A stretch of 49,552 nucleotides of DNA, from contig JBQCEN010000121.1 of NCBI GenBank assembly GCA_051960215.1, positions 1 through 49,552 on the forward strand, read 5' to 3'. Both the position numbers and the translations under genes were made by a program. How positions within the stretch are numbered: the stretch's first letter is position 1; each line of letters opens with the position of its first letter. Positions 34,262 through 41,932 of this stretch are shown here, one piece after another. The notes beneath the pieces were generated by a model. The model was not told the origin of the DNA and searched no databases. It saw nothing but the letters and a program-made list of their open reading frames with translations. Origin of the DNA: Pararhizobium_B sp051960215 (GTDB lineage: Bacteria > Pseudomonadota > Alphaproteobacteria > Rhizobiales > Rhizobiaceae).

Positions 34262-34701
34262 GGCGCGATCTCCCTCGTGATCTGTTCCATGCGCGCCGGC
34301 GTCATGCCGGCCGCGTCGATGATGCTCTTCTCGGTCGCGAAGAGGCCGCGGATCGCCTTCAGCGCCTCGAAGCGCCGGTCGTCGGCGACCAGTTCCTCGA
34401 TGTTCTTCAGCTCGGCGAGCACGTCGGCGTTGGTGAAACAGGACTGGAGCATGGCGATGGACTTGCGGAACATCGCCTCCGTCTGGCGCGCGCCCTCCGG
34501 ATTGATCAGCATCATCTGGACGATGAAATAGAGCTGCTTCAGCGGCGTCGTCGCGTCTTCCGGCTGGATGACGTGGTTTTCGAGAAGGAACGTGACGTCG
34601 TTGAGGAACTCCAGCGAGACCTTGCGGTCGACCCGCAGCACGGCGCCGTTGATGAAGATCTTCTCTCCCGATTTCAGGGAAATCCTGAGCGTGCTCGTCA
34701 T
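34252..34701 (-). CDS. flbT: Flagellin translation repressor FlbT
   Basis: In alphaproteobacteria FlbT binds the leader of flagellin mRNA and holds back translation until the hook is complete. The 149-residue protein shows STLRISLKSGEKIFINGAVL, a KVSLEFLNDVTFLLENHVI block and a helical C half, the full family length. It overlaps flaF by 4 bases. Its predicted target is the flagellin mRNA from 47115. Confidence 0.94.
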   Translation of the reverse strand: MTSTLRISLKSGEKIFINGAVLRVDRKVSLEFLNDVTFLLENHVIQPEDATTPLKQLYFIVQMMLINPEGARQTEAMFRKSIAMLQSCFTNADVLAELKNIEELVADDRRFEALKAIRGLFATEKSIIDAAGMTPARMEQITREIAPWR

Positions 34702-35048
34702 TTCAATCCGTCCCGGATGATGCCGGTGACTTCGCTGATGCCGGCGAAGTTCCGCGATTCGCCGCGCCTGATCTTCTCGGCTTCCTTGAGGATCCAGAGC
34801 GCGACCGAGATCAGGTTGGCGCGCAGCTCCGGATCGAGCTCGTTGCCGGGAGAGCCGAGATCCTCGACGAAGCGCACCCAGACCTGGCGGACGAGGTGCA
34901 GCGCATCGATGGCGGCACGCGAGCCCGGACCCTGCAGCGCCGCCTCGTCGAGGAGCGCGATCGAGCGGTCCAGCAACTGGCGCTCGCGGCCCTTGGCCTC
35001 GGTCACGTCGTCCTGCTGAACTTCGGCATAGGAGAACTGGTACATCAA
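34698..35048 (-). CDS. flaF: Flagellin synthesis activator FlaF
   Basis: FlaF is the partner that promotes flagellin secretion and expression, opposing FlbT. The 116-residue helical protein starts MYQFSYAEVQQD (second Met), with the family pattern ATEAKGRERQLLDRSIALLD-like TEAKGRERQLLDRSIALL and NLISVALWILKEAEKIR. Two adjacent ATGs offer the start. It lies between flgL and flbT in the rem operon. Confidence 0.93.
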   Translation of the reverse strand: MMYQFSYAEVQQDDVTEAKGRERQLLDRSIALLDEAALQGPGSRAAIDALHLVRQVWVRFVEDLGSPGNELDPELRANLISVALWILKEAEKIRRGESRNFAGISEVTGIIRDGLK

Positions 35049-35081
35049 CGGGTCCTTGATGATGCGCCCGATGGCGCCGCC

Positions 35082-36128
35082 TTAGAGGTAATCGACGAGA
35101 CTGAGTTGCTGGATGCGGCCGGTGAGCGTGTAGGATGTCTCCAGTTGCGTCAGGAGCGTGTTGACCTTCGTCGCCGCCTCGTACGGGTCGACGCCCTGGA
35201 GGCCGTTCAACTGCGTCGTCGCGATGTCCTTCTGGCTGGAGAGCGCGTCGTTGGCGCTCTTGACGCGGGCCTGCGAGATGCCGAGCTGGCTCTGCATCAG
35301 GTTGAGACCGGAGACACTGGCCCCGAGCGCGGACGTCGCCGAACTGACGACCGCGGTGCGGACGTCGCCGCTGATGTTCTTGTCGAGAAGCTCGAGCGTG
35401 ACGACGGACGCGAAAGCCATGCCGCGCACGCCGTCGCTGTTGGCGGAGACCGAGCTCTGGATCGTCTCGTTGTTGCTGATCCGGCTCGTCATCGTCGTAT
35501 CGGAGGCGCTCGACCAGTCGGTCGTCCAGGTCGCGTCCAGCGTCGTGCGATAGCTGTCGAGGAAGCTCTTCATCTGGTCCGCGGTGATGCCCGCGACCTG
35601 GGCGCTGTCGTCCGGCGTGAAGCCGAAGGTGTCGCTGAAGGCCTTCTCGAACGTCGCCTGCGCCGCCGATCCGTCGGTGTATTCGGTGAGCGGCTTCTGG
35701 GCGGTGTTGATCCCGGCGAAGAGATATTCGCCGCTGGAGGAGAGGTTGCCGGCGGCGAGGAACGACTGCAGCGCGTTGGCGGCCTGCGTCCGCGTCGTCT
35801 GGATCTGAGCCGTGTTGCCGGAGGCGCCGAGGCTCACCAGCGAATCGAGAGCCGCCTGGACGTCGCCGCTCATCTGCGAGAGCGCCGTCTGCGCCGCCGA
35901 AAGGCGGGAGTTGACGAAGCCGTTGGCGTCGATCGACGACTGCAGGCCGGCGATCGAGCCGGTCAGGTCGACGACGTTCTTCGTGCGCCCGCCGAGCGCC
36001 TCGCCGATGTCGGCGTAGATGCCGGTGGTCGCCTCCTGCTGGTTCTTCTGGAGCTCGACCTGTGCGTTCAGGATCTGCTGGCGGAGCGTGTTCTGCAGCG
36101 ATTGCGTGGAAACGAAGGTGGTCTTCAT
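35082..36128 (-). CDS. flgL: Hook-filament junction protein FlgL (HAP3)
   Basis: The 348-residue protein has flagellin-like ends: MKTTFVSTQSLQNTLRQQIL with QVELQKNQQEATTGIYADIG at the N end and a helical C end NTLLTQLETSYTLTGRIQQL. It joins filament to hook together with FlgK. The ATG at 36128 is four bases after the flgK stop; the open frame seven codons further upstream overlaps flgK and is not favoured. The ribosome site is weak, so coupling to flgK is likely. Confidence 0.92.
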   Translation of the reverse strand: MKTTFVSTQSLQNTLRQQILNAQVELQKNQQEATTGIYADIGEALGGRTKNVVDLTGSIAGLQSSIDANGFVNSRLSAAQTALSQMSGDVQAALDSLVSLGASGNTAQIQTTRTQAANALQSFLAAGNLSSSGEYLFAGINTAQKPLTEYTDGSAAQATFEKAFSDTFGFTPDDSAQVAGITADQMKSFLDSYRTTLDATWTTDWSSASDTTMTSRISNNETIQSSVSANSDGVRGMAFASVVTLELLDKNISGDVRTAVVSSATSALGASVSGLNLMQSQLGISQARVKSANDALSSQKDIATTQLNGLQGVDPYEAATKVNTLLTQLETSYTLTGRIQQLSLVDYL

Positions 36129-36132
36129 GGTC

Positions 36133-37587
36133 TTAATGCACCGCGTCAAACAGGGCCGACAGCATCGCGTCGACGGTCGTGATCATCTTGGCGGAAGCCT
36201 TGTACGACTGCTCGAGGTCGAGAAGCCGCGACATCTCCTCGTCGATGTTGACGCCGGTGGCGTTCGACAGCGCGTCCTGGCTGCGCGACGTCAGCGCGTC
36301 CTTGTTCTCGGCCGCCGTCGAGGCCGTGCTGCGATACTGCTCCAGCCAGCCGACCGATGCGGAGGCATAGTCGAAGAGGCTGATGCTGGTGCCGGCGCCG
36401 GCCGACATGTCGAAATTGACCGGTGCGTTGAGGCCGTTCAGATATTTGTTGAGGACATCCGAATAGCCCGCGCCGCCTTCCGTATTGGGCGACGGGACGC
36501 CGCTGATGTCGCCGTCCCGGAGCTTCAGCGGATCGCCGCCCTGCGTCTGGTCGGCGGCCGGATTGACCATGATGCTGCCGGCGAGGCCCGGGACGATGGT
36601 CCCGCCGGCGGGAACCAAGCCTCCGGTCCAGGTGAAGAGGCCGGCGCTGAGGTTCGGCGGGGTCGCCTGGTCGGATTCGGCGAAGTTCGAAACCAGCCCG
36701 CGGGCGATCTCGTCGAGCTGGCTCTGGAAGGTCGGCGCGACGTCGTCGCGCAACTGGAGGAGCGCCTGGAGCTTGCCGCTCGCCGTCGTGTTGGCGCCGT
36801 CGCCCGCCGGCAGTGCGACGCCGTCGATATAGACGCCGTTGCCAGGCGTCGTCGCGTCGAAAGCCGTGGTCGGCGTAAATGAAACCGTCCGGGGGATCGT
36901 CTCGAACAGCGTCGTGCCGTCGTTCGTATAGATGACGGTGTCGTTGTCGGCCCGCTGGACGGTCGTGATGCCGACGTAGCCGGAAATCTGCTTGAGCAGG
37001 GCGTCCCGCTTGTCGAGCGCGTCGCTGATGTCGGTGCCGGTGCGCGTCCCCTGGACGACGGCGTTGTTGGCGCCTTCGAACTGCTGCAACAGCGAGTTCA
37101 GGTCGCTGACACCCTGGGCGATCTGAGAATCGGCGTCGGTCCGCACCTGCTGAACGGCAGTCGTCGCGTTGTTGAGCCCGTTCGCGACGTCCTTGGCGGC
37201 ATTGACGGCCGATTGGGCAGCGGTGGCGTCGCCGGGCGTGACGGCGTAGGTCTGGAGCGCATCGCGCAACGCCGCGATCAGCGTCGAGGGAGCGCTCTCG
37301 TAATTGTTGCCGCCCATGACGGACTTCAGCGTCTCGAGGCCCTTCAGAAGCGTGTCCTGCGCGCTCGAGGCGCTGGTGCCCGAGAGAAGCTGCTTGAGCA
37401 GGGCGATGTTCTGCGCCCGGCTGATGCCGGCGACGCGCGACCCGTTCGCGGTGGTGACAAGGGTCGCGCTGCGCTGATTGTAGTCGGCATTGCCGGAGTT
37501 CGAGATGTTCTTCGAAACGAGCGCCGTCTGCGTCGCCGTGTTCGACAGCATCGTCTGGGCGGCGTTGATCGCCGAGGAAAGGGACAT
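36133..37587 (-). CDS. flgK: Hook-filament junction protein FlgK (HAP1)
   Basis: The 484-residue protein begins MSLSSAINAAQTMLSNTATQ and has KNISNSGNADYNQRSATLVT, the conserved FlgK N end. Its C end, NATGVNIDEEMSRLLDLEQSYKASAKMI (in part), is the FlgK/FlgE-type signature. GGAG lies 7 bases before ATG. It lies 29 bases after flgE. Confidence 0.95.
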   Translation of the reverse strand: MSLSSAINAAQTMLSNTATQTALVSKNISNSGNADYNQRSATLVTTANGSRVAGISRAQNIALLKQLLSGTSASSAQDTLLKGLETLKSVMGGNNYESAPSTLIAALRDALQTYAVTPGDATAAQSAVNAAKDVANGLNNATTAVQQVRTDADSQIAQGVSDLNSLLQQFEGANNAVVQGTRTGTDISDALDKRDALLKQISGYVGITTVQRADNDTVIYTNDGTTLFETIPRTVSFTPTTAFDATTPGNGVYIDGVALPAGDGANTTASGKLQALLQLRDDVAPTFQSQLDEIARGLVSNFAESDQATPPNLSAGLFTWTGGLVPAGGTIVPGLAGSIMVNPAADQTQGGDPLKLRDGDISGVPSPNTEGGAGYSDVLNKYLNGLNAPVNFDMSAGAGTSISLFDYASASVGWLEQYRSTASTAAENKDALTSRSQDALSNATGVNIDEEMSRLLDLEQSYKASAKMITTVDAMLSALFDAVH

Positions 37588-37616
37588 CGTCGTGCTCCGT
37601 GCTTTTTACGACCCGC

Positions 37617-38849
37617 TCAGCGTTGCAGATTGACCAGAACGGTGAGCAACTCCGACCCCGTCTGGAAAACCTTCGAATTCGCCGTGTAGCTCGCCTGCGA
37701 CTGGATCATGTTCGTCAGCTCCTCGCCGAGGTCGACGTTGGAGCTTTCGAGGACGCCGGAGCGGATATCGCCCAGGCTGCCGGAACCCGGGAAACCGAGC
37801 TGGACGTTGCCGGACGTCAACGTCGTGGAATAGACGTTGCCGCTGAGCGGCTGCAGATTGTCCGGGCTCGGAACGTCGGCGAGCGCGATCTGGTAGAGCG
37901 GCTTGGTCGTGCCGTTCTGGTAGTTGGCGGTGACGCTGCCGTCGCCGTTGATCGTGACGTCGGTGAGCTTGCTCGGCGCGTTGCCGTTGGCGACGGCGGT
38001 GCTGACGTCGAAACCGTAGGCCAGCTGCGTCATGCCGGACATGTCGATGGTCATCGACTGCCCGTTCGGCACGGTCAGCGTCATCGACCCGCCGGCGGTC
38101 AGCTTGCCGGTCGTCGAATCGAAGCCCATCGCCTGCGGACCCGCGAGCGGCGTCGCCGGATTGTCGTGGTCATAGGCGACGGCCTGCCAGGTACCGACGC
38201 CGGTGTCGACCTTCGTGAAGTAGATGTCGATCAGCTTCTGGTTGCCGAGATTGTCATAGGTGACGAGCGACGTCTTCTGCGTGTAGGAGGTGCCCCCGTT
38301 GCCCATCGCATCGGCGGCAGGCACCGCCGTCGCATTCGACGGCAGGTTGGCCGTGAAGGTGCCCTGGGTCGACGGCACCGCCGTGACGTCGCTCTGCGCC
38401 ACATTGACCGGAACGAGCCCGGCATAGCCGTTCGCCGTGACCGCGGGCGTGCCGCCGGTGGCGTCATAGCCGAGCAGCGTGAAGCCGGCCGCGTTGACGA
38501 GGTTGCCGTTGCCGTCGGGGAGGAAGGAGCCGGCACGCGTCAGGAACGGCGTGCCGTTGGCGTCGGCGACGATGAAGAAGCCGCCGCCGTCGATGCCAAG
38601 GTCGGTCTTGGAACTGGTCGGCACCAGATCGCCGTTGGTCGCGACGTTGTAGCGGGTGTGGCTGTCGACGCCGCCGGAGGCATAGCCACCGCTGCCGCCG
38701 CCGGAGATCACCATGGTGGAGAATTCTTCGTCGGCCTTCTTGTAGCCGGTGGTATTGGCGTTCGCGATGTTGTCCGAGATCGTCCCGAGCTTGTTCGCCT
38801 GGGCATTCATGCCGGAGACGCCGGTGCGCATCATCCCGTAAAGGCTCAT
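37617..38849 (-). CDS. flgE: Flagellar hook protein FlgE
   Basis: The 410-residue protein starts with MSLYGMMRTGVSGMNAQANKLGTISDNIANANTTGYK (in part), the rod/hook N-terminal signature, and ends SSNVDLGEELTNMIQSQASY then AYTANSKVFQTGSELLTVLVNL-like residues, the matching C-terminal signature. The middle is beta-rich and forms the outer hook domains. AAGGGGA lies before the ATG. A promoter candidate at 38878 lies in the gap after rem. Confidence 0.95.
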   Translation of the reverse strand: MSLYGMMRTGVSGMNAQANKLGTISDNIANANTTGYKKADEEFSTMVISGGGSGGYASGGVDSHTRYNVATNGDLVPTSSKTDLGIDGGGFFIVADANGTPFLTRAGSFLPDGNGNLVNAAGFTLLGYDATGGTPAVTANGYAGLVPVNVAQSDVTAVPSTQGTFTANLPSNATAVPAADAMGNGGTSYTQKTSLVTYDNLGNQKLIDIYFTKVDTGVGTWQAVAYDHDNPATPLAGPQAMGFDSTTGKLTAGGSMTLTVPNGQSMTIDMSGMTQLAYGFDVSTAVANGNAPSKLTDVTINGDGSVTANYQNGTTKPLYQIALADVPSPDNLQPLSGNVYSTTLTSGNVQLGFPGSGSLGDIRSGVLESSNVDLGEELTNMIQSQASYTANSKVFQTGSELLTVLVNLQR

Positions 38850-38877
38850 CGAATTCCCCTTTCCAAGTCCGGGGACG

Positions 38878-38907
38878 AGAATACGCGTCGCGACTTGCGC
38901 GAAGCTG
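38878..38907 (-). promoter_or_regulatory. Candidate flagellar promoter of flgE (shared element)
   Basis: On the minus strand CAGCTTCGCGCAAG is followed by TATTCT 17 bases after AGCTTC. This is the same register as before flhA and motB. The transcript would start about 22 bases before the flgE ATG, in the 85-base gap between rem and flgE. Confidence 0.5.
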
Positions 38908-38934
38908 TCTGCGGAAGCGGCTGATGCGCCTCTA

Positions 38935-39606
38935 TTATTGCGGGTCGAGGCAATAGCCGAGGAAGCGCTTGGAATCGACCGGATCGTGGCCGAGCCGCTT
39001 GCGCAGCTTCTTGCGCAGCTTCGAAATGTGGCTTTCCACGACGTTCTCCTCGACCTCCTCGTCGAAGACGCCGTAGATGGCGTTGAAGATCTGCGCCTTG
39101 GTGACGCGGCGGCCGCGATTGGCGACCAGGTATTCCAGGATGCGGCGCTCGCGGCGCGGCAGCGGAAAGGTCTCGCCGCCGACTTCCGGGTCGCGTCCGT
39201 CGGAGAAGACGCGGATCGCGCCGACGTCGGTGTGGTTGGCGAGCGCCTTCAGCCGGCGACGGATGGCGGCGGCACGCGCCAGGATCTCGCGCGGATGGAC
39301 CGGCTTGCGCACGACGTCGTCGACACCGGAATCGAACAGCGCCAGCGTCGTCTCCAGAGAAGGGGAATCGCTGACGGCGATGACGGGAGCGCTCGAACGG
39401 TCGCGGATCGCCCGCGGCAGGTCGATGGTCTGCTCACCCTGGCCGATCAGGAATGCCTCGACCGCGTCGATGTCGGTGTCGGCGGCGGTGTGGACCCATT
39501 CGTCGAACTCGTTCGGGTCGAAGCCGGCGGAGGGAACCCCCTCGCGTCCGAACAGGGATGTATAGCCGCTCGTCACGAGCTGCCGCTCGTCAACCACCAC
39601 GATCAT
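38935..39606 (-). CDS. rem: Rem-type orphan response regulator of flagellar genes
   Basis: The 223-residue OmpR-like protein has a divergent receiver domain (about 1-115) and a winged-helix DNA-binding domain (about 125-223: LPRRERRILEYLVANRGRRVTKAQIFNAIYG in part, then ENVVESHISKLRKKLRKRLG). In the receiver, the position after strand 3 reads AVEAFLIGQG where a phospho-acceptor Asp is expected, so phosphorylation control is doubtful. In Sinorhizobium Rem activates class II/III flagellar genes and is itself under VisNR. Position directly before flgE, and no partner kinase, fit Rem. It is a CtrA/CcrM target candidate. Confidence 0.88.
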   Translation of the reverse strand: MIVVVDERQLVTSGYTSLFGREGVPSAGFDPNEFDEWVHTAADTDIDAVEAFLIGQGEQTIDLPRAIRDRSSAPVIAVSDSPSLETTLALFDSGVDDVVRKPVHPREILARAAAIRRRLKALANHTDVGAIRVFSDGRDPEVGGETFPLPRRERRILEYLVANRGRRVTKAQIFNAIYGVFDEEVEENVVESHISKLRKKLRKRLGHDPVDSKRFLGYCLDPQ

Positions 39607-39618
39607 TGGTCTGCCCCC

Positions 39619-39667
39619 GAATCAGTGTGTTGCCCTCGACCGCCAACGGGTACGAATCGGGCGAATC
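39619..39667. promoter_or_regulatory. Cluster of three GANTC (CcrM-type) sites before rem
   Basis: GAATC occurs at 39619-39623, 39654-39658 and 39663-39667, all within 61 bases upstream of the rem start. At this base composition one site per about 300 bases is expected. CcrM methylates GANTC in alphaproteobacteria and links promoters to replication. Confidence 0.45.
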
Positions 39668-39709
39668 AGCGACAACTATGGAAAATGACCGGTGGAAAAT
39701 AGCAGTTGC

Positions 39710-39717
39710 TTAACCAT
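39710..39717 (+). promoter_or_regulatory. CtrA half-site TTAACCAT upstream of rem
   Basis: TTAACCAT exactly matches the known CtrA half-site consensus, about 104 bases upstream of the rem start. The rem gene is on the other strand; the site may be bound in either orientation. Confidence 0.45.
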
Positions 39718-39783
39718 GTTCTGCTGATTTGATCTATATCTTGATCTTCCCGCAGCCGTAGACACAACATGTCCGCCGAATAG

Positions 39784-39798
39784 TTAACAAATCGTTAA
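39784..39798. promoter_or_regulatory. CtrA box TTAA-N7-TTAA upstream of rem
   Basis: TTAACAAATCGTTAA is a perfect match to the full CtrA consensus, in the 270-base gap between motE and rem. It lies about 178 bases upstream of rem and past the end of motE. The surrounding stretch is AT-rich, unlike the rest of the window, which is usual for a promoter region. The gap holds no other gene. Confidence 0.55.
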
Positions 39799-39876
39799 CG
39801 TCTTTCTGTTGCGCGGTTGCATCAGCCGGCTGCCATACGTTTCCTGCCGGAAGCGTGCCTGCAATTACAGATTGTC

Positions 39877-40611
39877 CTACATGCAGAAGGCGCGGGCGCC
39901 CGGCGTCCAGTTGCCGTAGCCGGTGGCGACGAGGTTGGCGATGACGCGGCAGACATATTCCTTCTGCGCCGGATCGTTGTCGGGTCCGGCGTGATAGCGC
40001 GCGACGGCCATCGTCCAGGTCTGGTGCTCGGCATGCAGCTCCGCGAGGAAGCGTGCCGCATAGTCGACGTTCAGATGCGGGTCGAGCATGGCGCTGACCG
40101 AGGGGAACGCCGTGTGGTGATAGAGGTAGTTGATCTGCATGCAGCCGAGGTCGATCAGCTGCTTGCCCGCAGCCCGCGCGGCCGTGAAGGTGCTGAGCGC
40201 TTCCGCCTCCGAGCCGGCGAAGACCGCCTTGCCCTCGATGTTCAGCGCGTAGGGCTGGAGGGAGCCCTTGCGGCCCGTCTCGGCGAGCCCGACCGAATAG
40301 AGGATGCCGGCGGGCACGCCGTAGCGCGAGGCGGCGGCGAGAATTTCGCCTTCGCAGGCGCCGGCCTTTGCGAAGCTGCTAGAGGTAGATGCCGTCAGCG
40401 CCGCGACGGCCGTCGCCGTGAGAAGCAGAAGAAGCCGGCTGCGCGGCCACGGTCGACGCGCCGGCGTCGGCTCGGCCTCCCTGTCCGCCGGCGCCGCGAC
40501 CGAAGGACTGCTGCCGCGCGCCCGAGCCGGCCTGGCCGCTTGCCTGCTGCTGGCCGGAGCCGAGGTTCTGCTGCAGCTGCGCCTGCCCTGGCCGGTCGGC
40601 TCCGCCGACAT
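39877..40611 (-). CDS. motE: MotE-type periplasmic protein with transglycosylase-like fold (start uncertain)
   Basis: The C-terminal 160 residues are a lysozyme-like (SLT) domain: CEGEILAAASRYGVPAGILYSVGLAETG (in part), LDLGCMQINYLYHHTAF, AARFLAELHAEH, VARYHAGPDND. A signal-like core RSRLLLLLTATAVAALTAS precedes it. In Sinorhizobium the gene at this place (motE) encodes a disulphide-linked periplasmic chaperone for MotC, and four Cys are present here. The problem is the start: no ATG, GTG or TTG lies in frame near the signal peptide. The nearest ATG (40611) adds 50 basic residues inside fliK; another is at 40638. The coordinates use 40611 as a placeholder. Confidence 0.65.
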   Translation of the reverse strand: MSAEPTGQGRRSCSRTSAPASSRQAARPARARGSSPSVAAPADREAEPTPARRPWPRSRLLLLLTATAVAALTASTSSSFAKAGACEGEILAAASRYGVPAGILYSVGLAETGRKGSLQPYALNIEGKAVFAGSEAEALSTFTAARAAGKQLIDLGCMQINYLYHHTAFPSVSAMLDPHLNVDYAARFLAELHAEHQTWTMAVARYHAGPDNDPAQKEYVCRVIANLVATGYGNWTPGARAFCM

Positions 40612-41932
40612 GCTGCACCGTGACCTGTTCGACCACATATCCGTGACCCTTCAGCTTGTCGACCAGGGCATCGTTGCCCGTGGAGAGTTCGTGGTAGGCG
40701 GCGGCGGTCTCGACCTTGAGGTCGATCGCGAGCTTGTTGCCGACGACGCGCAGCGTCGCGGTGACGGACCCGAGACTGGCCGGATTCAGCTCGATCTTCA
40801 GGCTGCTGACGGTTCCGGGGACCGCCGACGCCGGGTTCATCGCGGAGGCCACGGCCTGGGATGCCCCCGCGGCGGACGCGCCCGACGCGATGCGGACGGC
40901 GAGCGTCGCGATGTTGCGCGCGGGAGAGGCAAGTCCGGGGTTTCCTCCCGACATGCCCGCCAGGAGAGCGCCGAGATCGGACTTGGACCCGCCTTTGTCG
41001 CCGGCCGTTTCCGTACCTGTGTCGCCGGATGCGATGCCCGCGACGCGGGCTGCATCGGCCGCCGCCTTCGTCGTCTGCTCGTCGTTCACCGGGGCAGCCT
41101 GCGCCGTGGCGCCATCAGTGCCCTCGCCGGAGGCCTTGATCGCGGCGAGGCGGGCATTGAGGGAGAGGAGCGCCGATTGCGGATTTCCCGCCGCCACGGT
41201 CGCCGCAACGGGCCGCGGGCCTGCCTGCCCGGCCGCTGCCTGCGGTTTCCCGTCGGCGGGACGGTCCTCCGCCGCCGCAGCCGCGCCGCCGGCGGCCGCG
41301 GTCTTTCCGGCAGTCGCATCGGACGCGGCGGCCTTCGACAGCGCTTTCGCAAGATCGGGGAGCGCTGCGACCGGCGCCAGGATGGCGGCGATCACGCCGC
41401 TGGCGTCCGCATCCTTCTTGTCCTTCCCGCCGGCATCCGGAGCGTCGGCATCGGACCCGTCACGGGGCGCCGCGTCGTCGGCCTTGCCGGTGGGTTTGCC
41501 GGTCGCCGGCAGGCCGGTGCCTTGCGCACCGCTCGCCGCGCCGGCGTCTGGGGTTGCCTGCTTCTCCGCCGCGTTGGCCACTGCGGCGTCCGTCGCCTTC
41601 GCGGCATCGGAGGAGGCCTGTCCGGTTTCCGCTCCGGCGTCCTTTCCCGTGCCGTTTCCGGCCGTCCCACCGGCCTTCGGGCGAGGTGCGGACGAGACGT
41701 CGCGGCCCGTCGCATCGGGCGCGGCCGCCTGGCCGGGACCGGCGTTGCCGCCACCGGCGCCGCTGCCCGATCCCGCATCGGCCGGGCCGGCGGCCGCCTG
41801 CGAAGTGCCCGGCTGCTTCCCACCGGCGCTGTCATAGATGTCGGAGAAGCCGTTGCCGCTCGACGCGCCTCGGGCGCCCGCCGACCGGACCTGGGGCTGT
41901 ATGTCGCTTGCTCGAATCGGGCTGGCGCTCAT
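40379..41932 (-). CDS. fliK: Flagellar hook-length control protein FliK (MotD)
   Basis: The 517-residue protein has a long low-complexity Ala/Gly/Asp-rich N region and a conserved C domain: SSLKIELNPASLGSVTATLRVVGNKLAIDLKVETAAAYHEL (in part), then LVDKLKGHGYVVEQVTVQ, typical of FliK. It sets hook length and switches export specificity. In rhizobia it was once called MotD. It overlaps motC by four bases. The tail is rich in Gln/Gly, as in FliK homologues. Confidence 0.88.
   Translation of the reverse strand: MSASPIRASDIQPQVRSAGARGASSGNGFSDIYDSAGGKQPGTSQAAAGPADAGSGSGAGGGNAGPGQAAAPDATGRDVSSAPRPKAGGTAGNGTGKDAGAETGQASSDAAKATDAAVANAAEKQATPDAGAASGAQGTGLPATGKPTGKADDAAPRDGSDADAPDAGGKDKKDADASGVIAAILAPVAALPDLAKALSKAAASDATAGKTAAAGGAAAAAEDRPADGKPQAAAGQAGPRPVAATVAAGNPQSALLSLNARLAAIKASGEGTDGATAQAAPVNDEQTTKAAADAARVAGIASGDTGTETAGDKGGSKSDLGALLAGMSGGNPGLASPARNIATLAVRIASGASAAGASQAVASAMNPASAVPGTVSSLKIELNPASLGSVTATLRVVGNKLAIDLKVETAAAYHELSTGNDALVDKLKGHGYVVEQVTVQHVGGADRPGQAQLQQNLGSGQQQASGQAGSGARQQSFGRGAGGQGGRADAGASTVAAQPASSASHGDGRRGADGIYL

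Noticed and set aside
40880..41830. Apparent repeat array of GC-rich short units inside fliK
   Set aside because: Repetition follows from runs of Ala, Gly, Asp and Pro codons in the FliK low-complexity region. There is no regular unit or spacer, so it is not a CRISPR or satellite.
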